Positions 32,489-40,669 of a stretch of 64,000 nucleotides of DNA are shown here, piece after piece; position 1 is the first letter of the stretch; every line of letters begins with the position of its first letter. The notes below the pieces were generated by a model. It was not told the DNA's origin. It saw only the letters and a list, made by a program, of their open reading frames with translations, and ran no database searches. Origin of the DNA: M269 sp964640795 (GTDB lineage: Bacteria > Pseudomonadota > Gammaproteobacteria > Enterobacterales > Alteromonadaceae). The translations under genes were made by a program, and so were the position numbers. The stretch spans positions 41,108 to 105,107 of the forward strand of contig CAZXIN010000014.1 in NCBI GenBank assembly GCA_964640795.1, given 5' to 3'.

Positions 32489-33292
32489 TTAAGGCAAGTA
32501 GCTATCAATCAGTGTCTTGATAATAAGCGCCGCTTTTTTGGGGTGCCGACGATAAAACTCATCACTAAAAACTAAATAAACCGGTGAATCAATATAAGGA
32601 GGGAAAATCACTTCTAAGTCATTTGATATCTTTTCTTTTTCAGGGATATTCTTTTCATTCATCACACCACAAACAGTGAGCACGGCATCAACACGTTTCC
32701 GCTCTACCAACTCATACTTTTTAGACGTATCCCATATAGATACTGTGCGTTCAATGTTATCGGCACCGGGGATTAAAAAGCCTGATTCTAAGCCCAAAAT
32801 TAAACTATCTCGGCCTTCCAATTGTTCTCCGTTCCACGTCCATTTGGCGCTTCTTTTTTTAACGAGACAAATTTGTGTGAAGCTAAAAATAGATTCATCC
32901 AAATCGAACCCTAAGGAATCCGGATAAACTGCTTTGATGGCTCGCTCTTGAGAATAGCCAGCCACCAGCATATCAACCTCTCCATTCTCAATCGCCTTTA
33001 AGCAGCGTTGCCAAGGTTGGAGAACATACCTCAAAGAAATTTGCTCAAGCTTTTTTTGCTGAAATAAAGTATTTAATCGCTCTATTGTGAATCCAGAAAA
33101 GTTATCTTCCTGAACTAAATAAAAAGGAGGGACGCTTTGATCTGGTACACAAACGCTCAACGAATATTCCAACGCTGAAGCGCATCTGAAGGTCAAAATA
33201 ACCATCATGAAGATCGCAGCCCTAAACACTCTGGCAACCCTTGTGCAAGACACTATTACTTTTATACTATCATAGTACTCTCCAGACGACAT
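32489..33292 (-). CDS. Periplasmic solute-binding protein, family 3
   Basis: A protein of about 267 residues from ATG 33292; the exact start is uncertain because the ribosome site is weak, and a TTG at 33319 would extend it. A hydrophobic stretch AAIFMMVILTFRCASA is the signal core. The mature part matches the bacterial extracellular solute-binding family (SBP_bac_3): PPFYLVQEDNFSGFTIERLN, QRCLKAIENGEVDMLVAGYS and VDAVLTVCGV. There is no transporter permease nearby; in this order such lone proteins often feed signals to sensor proteins. It lies in line with a kinase, response regulator and WD40 lipoprotein. Confidence 0.75.
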   Translation of the reverse strand: MSSGEYYDSIKVIVSCTRVARVFRAAIFMMVILTFRCASALEYSLSVCVPDQSVPPFYLVQEDNFSGFTIERLNTLFQQKKLEQISLRYVLQPWQRCLKAIENGEVDMLVAGYSQERAIKAVYPDSLGFDLDESIFSFTQICLVKKRSAKWTWNGEQLEGRDSLILGLESGFLIPGADNIERTVSIWDTSKKYELVERKRVDAVLTVCGVMNEKNIPEKEKISNDLEVIFPPYIDSPVYLVFSDEFYRRHPKKAALIIKTLIDSYLP

Positions 33293-33345
33293 ATTTCTTC
33301 GCGGACAGCACAAATACAAGTCAGGGAATTATGTCTGCATCACGA

Positions 33346-34344
33346 CTAAAGCACATAATTGTATTGCCATAACTCAATAACAGAATCATTTGTTAAGGTA
33401 ACGAGTTGATCATCATCATTAATTGCCATACTGACAACTTGGGATGCTAACGAGTAAACGTTTGCATCCCAAAAAGCAACTTGTTCCCCTGTATCCACAC
33501 TCCACATGAAAATGCCTGTTTTAGGTGACGACGTAATCAAAAAACGTCCATTCTTCACAAATTGAGCACCTCTAAACCACTGCCATCGCTGGCTATAGCT
33601 CAATGCACTGATTTGCTTAAAGGAATGAACATCGATCACAACCTGACTATCTAAGGTATCGGATATAAAGGCCTTATTTGTTCTCTCATCAATAACTAAG
33701 GACGATATCCTATGATCAAACTCTCGCTTGCTTACCACAGTGAGATCTTCTCGTAGGAGTTTATTTACAAGCCCGTCATGGCCCGCAGATAACAAGTGTT
33801 GCTTAGATTCATCCAAAACAATATGTGTAACACTACTGGTATGAACTGTCGCTTTTTTAAAAACCCCAGCAATTAAGTCAGCCACAATAACCGCGCCGTC
33901 ATTCATACCTAGAACAAAAGCGTTTATTTCTTGAAAGTAGCTTGCTGCTGTTATCTTCTGAGCACTCACTACCCCTCTAATCGGCCAGCGACCAATCTCT
34001 CTATTCCGCTTAATATCAAGCAATGCAACTTGATTTTCACCAGCGACAAGTAACTGTTTTTTGTCTAAGGAGATATCAACAAACAGTGGCGCTATGTTTA
34101 AATGGTTAGCATCCCAGTGGGCTAAGCGTGCTTGCGTATTATTATTCCAGACACTGATTGATAAAGAATCAGTCACTACAACGCTCAACGTGCCATCATG
34201 AGATAAATCTGATGCGACAACTAAATCTTCAGTAAGACGATGCTGTTTGATAGCAGTCAATTCTGACTCTGGCGACGAACAAGCCACAACAGCTAACACA
34301 GCCAAGGCGATAAAAAGACAACGGTTACTAGATACCGTAATCAC
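33346..34344 (-). CDS. WD40-repeat lipoprotein
   Basis: A 332-residue lipoprotein with lipobox LAVVAC (Cys about 22) after a short signal. The rest is a WD40-type beta-propeller with repeats such as DLSHDGTLSVVVTDSLSISVW, IVLDESKQHLLSAGHDGLV, KNGRFLITSSPKTGIFMW and INDDDQLVTLTNDSVIELW. WD40 proteins usually act as protein-docking platforms. The start is GTG at 34344 with no obvious ribosome site. It lies between the solute-binding gene and the response regulator/kinase pair, all on the minus strand with short gaps, so it may belong to the same signalling unit. Confidence 0.82.
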   Translation of the reverse strand: MITVSSNRCLFIALAVLAVVACSSPESELTAIKQHRLTEDLVVASDLSHDGTLSVVVTDSLSISVWNNNTQARLAHWDANHLNIAPLFVDISLDKKQLLVAGENQVALLDIKRNREIGRWPIRGVVSAQKITAASYFQEINAFVLGMNDGAVIVADLIAGVFKKATVHTSSVTHIVLDESKQHLLSAGHDGLVNKLLREDLTVVSKREFDHRISSLVIDERTNKAFISDTLDSQVVIDVHSFKQISALSYSQRWQWFRGAQFVKNGRFLITSSPKTGIFMWSVDTGEQVAFWDANVYSLASQVVSMAINDDDQLVTLTNDSVIELWQYNYVL

Positions 34345-34398
34345 AACGATGGATGCTTGAGTAGTACAAAGTGTCTACGACTTACCACGACATAATAC

Positions 34399-34827
34399 TC
34401 AAGCTATCGAACACGGAAGCTGTACAGTTTTCCAATACTCATCAAGCATTTCGATCGCTTTGCAAAAACCGGAGCCGACATCGTCTTTAACGAAATAACC
34501 CGCAACATTAAACGTGTAACTTTTCAAAATATCCTGCTCATCTTTCGAGGTGGTGAGTACAAAAACAACCGCTTCTTTAAGCTTATCGTTTGAACGAATG
34601 TGTTTTAAAAACTCCAACCCATTCATTTTTGGCATTTGAAGATCAAGTAACACAATATAAGGTGAACGCACGCCACCTGACGCCATGATATCTAGAGCCT
34701 CTGCACCATTCTTCGCCCTGACTAGGTTATTTTTAATTCTATGCTTTGATAACCCACGCCTGACAGTCATGGCGTCAACTTCGTCATCTTCAACAAGCAA
34801 TAGGGTAACATCTTTATGGTTGTGCAT
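34399..34827 (-). CDS. Single-domain CheY/Rcp1-like response regulator
   Basis: A 142-residue receiver with no output domain. Acidic residues in LLVEDDEVD, the phosphorylation site D62 in VLLDLQMPKMNG, the Thr of FVLTTSKDE and a Lys in VKDD are all present. The form resembles Rcp1-type regulators that pair with phytochrome-like PAS kinases. It begins nine bases after the kinase gene ends, so the two are cognate. The downstream output is unclear since there is no DNA-binding domain. Confidence 0.92.
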   Translation of the reverse strand: MHNHKDVTLLLVEDDEVDAMTVRRGLSKHRIKNNLVRAKNGAEALDIMASGGVRSPYIVLLDLQMPKMNGLEFLKHIRSNDKLKEAVVFVLTTSKDEQDILKSYTFNVAGYFVKDDVGSGFCKAIEMLDEYWKTVQLPCSIA

Positions 34828-34836
34828 ATAAACTCC

Positions 34837-36312
34837 TTAATCACTCCCTTTATGAGGCCAGTGGATAACAAAAGTACAACCACCATATTCGTTGTTCTTC
34901 AATTCAACATTACCGTTATATGATTCGATCAGCTTTTTTACCATTGATAATCCCATGCCAGAACCTTCGACTTCATCACGAGGCCTCAACGTCTGAAACA
35001 TCTCAAAGGCTTTTCTTTTCAGTTTATCCGGAATACCAGGACCATCATCAATAACAGAAATAACATAATGCGTCGTATTCTTCTGACAAATCACCCTGAT
35101 AACGCCTTTGTGCTTATGGTGGTGCTTAATAGCATTAGATATCAGATTAACTAAAACGGTCGACAGTGGTGTTTTGGGTAAATAGAGTTGAGCCTCTGCA
35201 GCGGTAATCACAAAGCTTTCAGGTGAATCCCACAAACCAGCGAGATCATCAACTAGCTGGCTAAGGTTTATGTTTTCACATTCATAAGATTGTCGGTTAA
35301 CTTTTGCATAAGCGAGTAAATCATCTAACAACAAACTCATGCGTTCACATCGTCCAACAATGAGAGATAGGTGTTCCTGACTTTCATTAGGTAATAGGTT
35401 AGTGCAATCTTCAATCACCCAACTGGAGAGGCGTTTAATCGCGCTCAAAGGTGCTTTTAAATCGTGAGAAGCAACATAAGCGAGCTGTTCTAAATCTCTA
35501 TTCGATTTCTCGAGTTGGCCGATCAGTGTTTCTCGCTCGGTAACATCTCTCGCCACGCAAAGTATGTATGCCTTTCGTTTGTGATCAAAGAAACGCTTTT
35601 TTGTCGTATGAAGTATACGAGTACTGCCGCTGGGAAAGGCTATTTTCTCCAACGTTTCACTAAAGCCACTCTCAAGTGCCAATGTATCTTGCATGAGAAA
35701 AGCTTTAGCTTCTTCTTCTTCATACTCTTCTACCGTTGTATAACCGATAACCTTATCTCGCATTTCAGGTGGATACAGTGACATAAAGGCATCGTTGGCG
35801 AACACAATTTTATAGTCTTTATCTTTTGCAAAGATAAGGTCAGGATTACCCTCGGTAATCAATTGATAAATCTGTTGAGATTCTATCAATTGATTATCTT
35901 TAACACTTAACCTAATACGAGAGCACAACTCCCGACCAATCATTCGTTGTACTTGCTGTTCTCGCTCAGGTATTGGTCGTTTTATATTGCCTAAAAAGAA
36001 TAAATAGCCTGAAAATTTATTTTCTAATATACACACTCTGAGTGCCACATAGCTTGCCTTCGAAAAGGCACAGTATTCATTCAATTCATCGGGGATAACA
36101 TCGGAAAAAAAGTCACTAGGCTTATCTGACACTAACGTTTTAAAAAACGTGATAACAGGCTCATGTCGACACTCAGGTAACGCAGCTTCTCGAAAGGCCA
36201 TATAGTGACTTTCAAGGTCGTCAACTATCAATATCATTATGTCGTGACCACTGACACTAAAGGATATCTTAGCGGTCTCGTCGAAAGCACTTTTCACAAT
36301 AGCTTTATTCAA
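34837..36312 (-). CDS. PAS-domain sensor histidine kinase
   Basis: A 491-residue soluble kinase without transmembrane helices. Residues about 1-140 form an N-terminal sensory domain I cannot assign with certainty. A PAS domain is at about 145-262 (ITEGNPDLIFAKDKDYKIVFAND, then a PAC end ILCVARDVTER). HisKA has H283 in YVASHDLKAPLSAIKRL, followed by a HATPase domain with NLISNAIKHHH, DDGPGIP and GSGMGLSMVKKL. The start is TTG at 36312, with AAGGTG upstream. It is the first gene before its response regulator. Cytoplasmic location suggests sensing of an internal cue. Confidence 0.9.
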   Translation of the reverse strand: MNKAIVKSAFDETAKISFSVSGHDIMILIVDDLESHYMAFREAALPECRHEPVITFFKTLVSDKPSDFFSDVIPDELNEYCAFSKASYVALRVCILENKFSGYLFFLGNIKRPIPEREQQVQRMIGRELCSRIRLSVKDNQLIESQQIYQLITEGNPDLIFAKDKDYKIVFANDAFMSLYPPEMRDKVIGYTTVEEYEEEEAKAFLMQDTLALESGFSETLEKIAFPSGSTRILHTTKKRFFDHKRKAYILCVARDVTERETLIGQLEKSNRDLEQLAYVASHDLKAPLSAIKRLSSWVIEDCTNLLPNESQEHLSLIVGRCERMSLLLDDLLAYAKVNRQSYECENINLSQLVDDLAGLWDSPESFVITAAEAQLYLPKTPLSTVLVNLISNAIKHHHKHKGVIRVICQKNTTHYVISVIDDGPGIPDKLKRKAFEMFQTLRPRDEVEGSGMGLSMVKKLIESYNGNVELKNNEYGGCTFVIHWPHKGSD

Positions 36313-36692
36313 TTGCCTTCACCTTTCATTCAAAACTGAACTAAATATCAACAACAAAGCTATCCGCTTTTGATTTAACGTCGCACAAATTAATTATGGC
36401 AGAAATTTTATACATAACCATTGTACTTAAGACTATATTCAGGGAGCTCAGTTAAGCAAATGCCGATCTATTTTTTGTGAGGGATAAGGCACTTTATCTT
36501 CAAAAATAAATAAAAGAATAAGCTTGAAAGGCGGCCGATATTCCTTCGCTCATGCGCATTAGCTTACAGTCCCTGAAAGCGACGAGTGAACACATCTTTA
36601 TACAGACTGGTGTTAGCTTAAGTTGGATGATTTTTGCAGCGACAAGAGGAAGTAGTCGCCCGATAGGACATTTCTCATAGTTTACTTGATAC

Positions 36693-36733
36693 CACTTCCA
36701 CCTGTTATCAAAGGGCAATATTAGGTGGAAGTG
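36693..36733 (-). terminator. Hairpin behind the short peptide gene
   Basis: CACTTCCACCT (36693-36703) and AGGTGGAAGTG (36723-36733) are a perfect 11-bp stem with a 19-base loop, 28 bases after the stop of the 32-residue peptide. There is no clear T-run. The rest of 36313-36760 shows nothing convincing. Confidence 0.5.
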
Positions 36734-36760
36734 AATTTATTCTGCCGAACGATCGCCAGC

Positions 36761-36859
36761 CTAATGAGGTCTTAAACAATCGCCTAGTATTATCTCAATA
36801 ACTTCGCGAATGCCAGCACCATTAACACTAGCGACTTCCAGTTCTTTTAATTCTTTCAT
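36761..36859 (-). CDS. 32-residue peptide with double-glycine-type (GA) secretion leader
   Basis: A short frame with an excellent ribosome site: AGGGAG six bases before the ATG. The first 15 residues, MKELKELEVASVNGA, fit the leader of peptides exported by peptidase-containing ABC transporters: Leu at -12, Glu at -8, Val at -7, Val at -4, Gly at -2 and Ala at -1. Cleavage would release a 17-residue core, GIREVIEIILGDCLRPH, with one Cys. A hairpin follows the gene. No bacteriocin transporter, immunity gene or modifying enzyme is in the window, so it could be an orphan microcin or signal peptide, or a remnant. It could also be a chance frame, but the leader and ribosome site together argue against that. 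Confidence 0.55.
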   Translation of the reverse strand: MKELKELEVASVNGAGIREVIEIILGDCLRPH

Positions 36860-37314
36860 TTTCTACTCCCTATAATTTACTTTGATACAACACCATATTG
36901 GCATTTGTCATCTTACTTATTTTGAGGAAATACGTAACTAGTCTGAAGTCTAGTTTTGACGTTAAACCACTTCCTACACCAAATTGACATTGCGCCAATA
37001 CGACCTTGAATATATTTATGAAGAGGAAGTTTTTACAGCGACGGATGAACTTTAGCTTCACGCGATAGCAATTCCCCCCAAACTAAAACTCAACGACACC
37101 GTTTTATAACCACACACTATTTGCATTTTTTATCGTTTAAATATGGCGAAATTTTCTAGGCTTGACTATAGCTATAGGCACAGCGCGAATAATGCCAAAA
37201 AATTAACCCCACGGATACTGACGGACATCTTTTTAGCTTTAGATGAACGAGAGAGATAAATCCTTAAAAAAACAAGATAGTTCAGCAACTTAAAACGACT
37301 AAAAAGGAAATTTC
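36860..37314. other. Intergenic region before the PSD-like gene
   Basis: About 450 AT-rich bases with no supported gene. A 12-base palindrome CTATAGCTATAG is at 37166-37177, overlapping TTGACT (37162-37167), a possible -35 of the 37315 gene. A weak minus-strand frame across the left part has no ribosome site. Confidence 0.45.
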
Positions 37315-39087
37315 ATGAGCAATAAGAATCAGCAAACATCACAAAGTACCAGTGTTGTAGATTTCATTAACAGCCAAATAGATGAAAACCCTCACTATCC
37401 ATTTAACTTACAAAGCGGTTGGTTGCCTCATCCATCCAGTCAAAGTCTGGAGGTGTTTATAGCCCAACTCAAAGCAGCGCCATCTCAACCCTATGCACCT
37501 TGCATCGAGGCACTGGAAAAGGTGCTTAAGGACAGCGACGTTTTGTCTTACATGATGAACGATGCCTGCAATGAGAACAGTAACATTCTAAGAAACAGTG
37601 CTAAAGACGATATGGAGTATAAGATCCCATCTATCGAGTCGATAGATGACTTCCTCGACACACTGAATAAGTTGCTAACGACTGCCCCTCAATTTATTGA
37701 CTATGACTTGGTCGGCCTCCCCTTCTCAGCTTATGTGGTAGGTATCGATCCAACGTTAAGCGGCCGAAATTTATTTCGCCTTCCTCAATTTAACCAAGCC
37801 ATGAAAGAAGTATTAGATTATTGGGGAAAGAGCTTTCTAGACAAAGAGCCTTCTAATGTTGGTTTCCGTGTCGATGGAGAAGGTTGGTTATCAAATCAAG
37901 CCAAACAACAATATCAGTTTGGCATGTGGAAAAAAGACAACGAATCGTTACCTTATTGGAACTCATGGGATTCGTTTTTCACGAGGGAATTTGAAAACCC
38001 CGAACAGGCCCGCCCTGTCACTGAAAAAGAAAACAACCGCATAGTCGTGAGCGCTAATGACGGCTCTCTTTTTCGTTGGGATGATGATGTTGCGGCTAAA
38101 GACGTCTTTTGGTTTAAAGACATGCAATACTCTCTAGCTGACATTTTTAGTTCCCTAAACCCCGAACAGCAAAAAATCATGGATGACAATCACCTAACAC
38201 AGTTATTCACCGGCGGTACTATCTTCCAAACATACCTCAACCCCTACAACTTCCATCGTTGGTGGTGTCCTGTTAATGGCAAAATCGTCTTTGATCCCAT
38301 TGTGATTGATGGATGTTACTTTAATAAACTACTCATTCCTGACTACGGCGGTGCAACAACCGCATCATTGCCCTACCTTGTGCAAGTTAACGCACGTGGC
38401 CTTATGGTGATTAAAACAGATGATTACGGTTATGTCGCCTGCATTCCGTTGGGAATGAGTGAGGTTTCGAGTGTCAAGTTTGACTCAACAATGATAGCTA
38501 ACGCTTCAGTGACCAAGGGTCAAGAAATGGGTATGTTTCATTATGGCGGTTCGTCCTACGTGTTGATTTTCCAAGCCCTACCTGGCAAACGATTGGTCTT
38601 TCAGAGCGAAGCGGGTAACACCTACCCTAAACACCCCGAACTCCCTACAGGCAGTGCTAGTACAGGTGGAAACGTGACACTCATTGGGGCCCAAATCGGA
38701 AAATGGGAAAATGTTGTGCATGACATTTCAGCAAACTCTTCGTGGCAAAACATCGGATATATCAATGAAGGAGAGACATGCACGATTACCTATCGCAATG
38801 GCTTTTGGACGTCCAACCCTAATATTGGCGACGATGCGATGTTCGATGCCAATGGCTCTCCTGTTACCGCAACGCAAGAAGGCTATGCTCTGATTGGTGT
38901 GCCGGAAGGCGCATTAGTTGGCAGAGTAGACGGCGGTCCCCCTTTCCTTATAGGAAACGGCCCTCATATCATCCAACAGCCAGGGCTTTTACAAGTGGTC
39001 ATCAATGACGATTTACATGGCTGCTACGGCGAAGGCCTTTTGGATAACGAAGGAGCAATTACTATCACAGCCGAAGTGACAAAGTAA
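37315..39087 (+). CDS. Phosphatidylserine-decarboxylase-like enzyme fused to a LecA/PA-IL-like domain
   Basis: A 590-residue protein without a signal peptide. Residues about 30-175 resemble the N-terminal domain found in PSD-like enzymes of the fungal PsiD type (PF12588). The decarboxylase core is at about 215-440: FFTREFENP, YNFHRWWCPVNG with the catalytic-type H314, and the self-cleavage motif GGSS at 411-414 within FHYGGSSYVLIF. Cleavage there would create the pyruvoyl group. Residues about 460-588 resemble PA-IL-like galactose-binding lectin domains: ITYRNGFWTSNPN, PEGALVGRVDG, NGPHII and the calcium-loop region INDDLHGCYGEG. The substrate may be an amino acid such as tryptophan rather than phosphatidylserine. 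AAGGAAA precedes the ATG. Confidence 0.78.
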   Translation: MSNKNQQTSQSTSVVDFINSQIDENPHYPFNLQSGWLPHPSSQSLEVFIAQLKAAPSQPYAPCIEALEKVLKDSDVLSYMMNDACNENSNILRNSAKDDMEYKIPSIESIDDFLDTLNKLLTTAPQFIDYDLVGLPFSAYVVGIDPTLSGRNLFRLPQFNQAMKEVLDYWGKSFLDKEPSNVGFRVDGEGWLSNQAKQQYQFGMWKKDNESLPYWNSWDSFFTREFENPEQARPVTEKENNRIVVSANDGSLFRWDDDVAAKDVFWFKDMQYSLADIFSSLNPEQQKIMDDNHLTQLFTGGTIFQTYLNPYNFHRWWCPVNGKIVFDPIVIDGCYFNKLLIPDYGGATTASLPYLVQVNARGLMVIKTDDYGYVACIPLGMSEVSSVKFDSTMIANASVTKGQEMGMFHYGGSSYVLIFQALPGKRLVFQSEAGNTYPKHPELPTGSASTGGNVTLIGAQIGKWENVVHDISANSSWQNIGYINEGETCTITYRNGFWTSNPNIGDDAMFDANGSPVTATQEGYALIGVPEGALVGRVDGGPPFLIGNGPHIIQQPGLLQVVINDDLHGCYGEGLLDNEGAITITAEVTK

Positions 39088-39118
39088 GCATTCGAAGACA
39101 GGAAGGTAAACCTTTAGC

Positions 39119-39147
39119 ACACCATTGGCTTTGAGCACCAATGGTGT
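39119..39147. terminator. Convergent stem-loop between the PSD-like gene and pqqF
   Basis: ACACCATTGG and CCAATGGTGT form a perfect 10-bp stem with a 9-base loop, 31 bases after the PSD-like stop codon. It probably ends transcription of that gene; the T content after it is modest. Confidence 0.6.
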
Positions 39148-39228
39148 TGTCCTTAAACAAGGAATGACCACTCTTTCGCGTCAACGCTCCGATTAGCAGT
39201 CACTGGATACTTTCCAAGTGTTCAAGCC

Positions 39229-40662
39229 TCAAGAGGAAAGAGTATAAACTCCGTGGTCCGATAGGACCTTTCTCCAGTACGCTTCACGCTCTTGTGCTTT
39301 GTTATCCTGTGCTCCGTAAATAAAAAACTTGCCCTGATAATGACCAACACCCATTGCATAACAGTCCCCTGTAATTCTTGGAGCCCAAAACACGGCTGAA
39401 CAAAACAAAGACACGAGCTGTTGTTTATTCACACCTTCTAGTGTGTATAGCCAATGAGCCCCTTCTATACAAAATGGAGTACTGAGATCCCTCTTATTAA
39501 CCATAGCAGTATATAAGTTAGGAAGCGGGCAAATATTGGCTAACGACAATCTATCTTGCAACTGGAGAGCTATTCTTGATTCTATATTCTGACAATCAAA
39601 TTCCTCAGCACTTTTTGTGATATGTCGAATCTCATTGAGCTGCGAAGTGACAACATGTGACAAGTAAAACTCAAGCGGCTTTGCCTTGGCTTTGGGAGTG
39701 ATATTTCTATGTTTGAACGCTTGTATAAGCCTAGTCACCTCAGCTGGATGTTTAGACCTGGTTTGCACTGCGTTTTTACTAGAAATAGCTAAATTAACCA
39801 TGAAATCTGTTAGTGCTTTCTGACATGTTGCTAACTCACACTCGCTGACAAGTCGAATAGCAAATAGTCCTGCTGTATTAACGTCATCATCAATAATCAA
39901 TTGACCAAAAGGCTTTGCGAAGGCGGCTATTTGCTCTTCATGAGTTAATATATCGTGTAAATACTGCCAAGCAATCCACCACGAATAAACGCGCCGATTG
40001 TCTTCACTGCTGAGAAGATTGAAAGGCTCCTCGGCTTCATTGGGCTGCACCAGATCCTTTGGGGGCGAGGCTAACGCCATAGTCTGGAGTTCTTGTATTG
40101 TACCCTCCAATTCTGTCACATTGGCGCCAGAAATCAGCAGCTGTATTTTAGAGGGATGATACCAATACTTTTTATAAGCCAGCACGTCTTTAGGCTGTAT
40201 ATGGCCGATTGTGTCTGAAAAGCCACCTGCATGCTGATACGCATTCTCAGAGCAATCTCCTCGCCATATTGCTGATGCTAACTTGTATTCCTTATTGCAT
40301 TCATACATTTGTAGCTCGTTGAATATCACCCCATCTCTTTCAGCGGCAATTGTTTTGTTACCATAGTCACACTCAGCCAACCCACTATATAAGTAGCCTA
40401 CCCCCCTTTTAAAAACAGCCCTATCATCTGCGCAGACATAAAAATAGGTATAGCCACTTTCAGTCGATGCGTTAATGTTTGCCGGAAGGAGTGTATTGAA
40501 TACAAATAACTCATGGGGTGCAGGGTATTGACTTGACCCTCTGAAACACAAATGCTCAGCAAGATGTGATATCCCCGAATGCTTAACAGCTGGCGTGGGA
40601 ACAACAAAAACCGCGGTGTAACCACGACTGTCGATATCTTCGAGATAAACGTCTTTAAGCAT
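39229..40662 (-). CDS. pqqF: PqqF-like M16 zinc peptidase
   Basis: A 477-residue M16 metallopeptidase from the ATG at 40662, seven bases after the pqqE stop; a longer upstream reading runs inside pqqE and is unlikely. The inverted zinc motif HLAEH lies in SGISHLAEHLCFRGS, with the distal Glu region ERDGVIFNELQMYE. In PQQ synthesis an M16 peptidase of this type is proposed to cut the PqqE-crosslinked PqqA and free the Glu-Tyr product. The protein is much shorter than Klebsiella PqqF (about 760); it keeps the catalytic half and has a divergent, reduced C-terminal part. It is the last gene of the pqq operon. Confidence 0.83.
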   Translation of the reverse strand: MLKDVYLEDIDSRGYTAVFVVPTPAVKHSGISHLAEHLCFRGSSQYPAPHELFVFNTLLPANINASTESGYTYFYVCADDRAVFKRGVGYLYSGLAECDYGNKTIAAERDGVIFNELQMYECNKEYKLASAIWRGDCSENAYQHAGGFSDTIGHIQPKDVLAYKKYWYHPSKIQLLISGANVTELEGTIQELQTMALASPPKDLVQPNEAEEPFNLLSSEDNRRVYSWWIAWQYLHDILTHEEQIAAFAKPFGQLIIDDDVNTAGLFAIRLVSECELATCQKALTDFMVNLAISSKNAVQTRSKHPAEVTRLIQAFKHRNITPKAKAKPLEFYLSHVVTSQLNEIRHITKSAEEFDCQNIESRIALQLQDRLSLANICPLPNLYTAMVNKRDLSTPFCIEGAHWLYTLEGVNKQQLVSLFCSAVFWAPRITGDCYAMGVGHYQGKFFIYGAQDNKAQEREAYWRKVLSDHGVYTLSS

Positions 40663-40669
40663 ACAACGC

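Noticed and set aside
36500..36718. Minus-strand frame of 72 codons after the short peptide
   Set aside because: No ribosome site, starts within the hairpin arm, and shows no domain.
37166..37177. Palindrome CTATAGCTATAG as an operator
   Set aside because: Low-complexity A/T-rich palindrome with no partner copy; mentioned only as part of the intergenic description.
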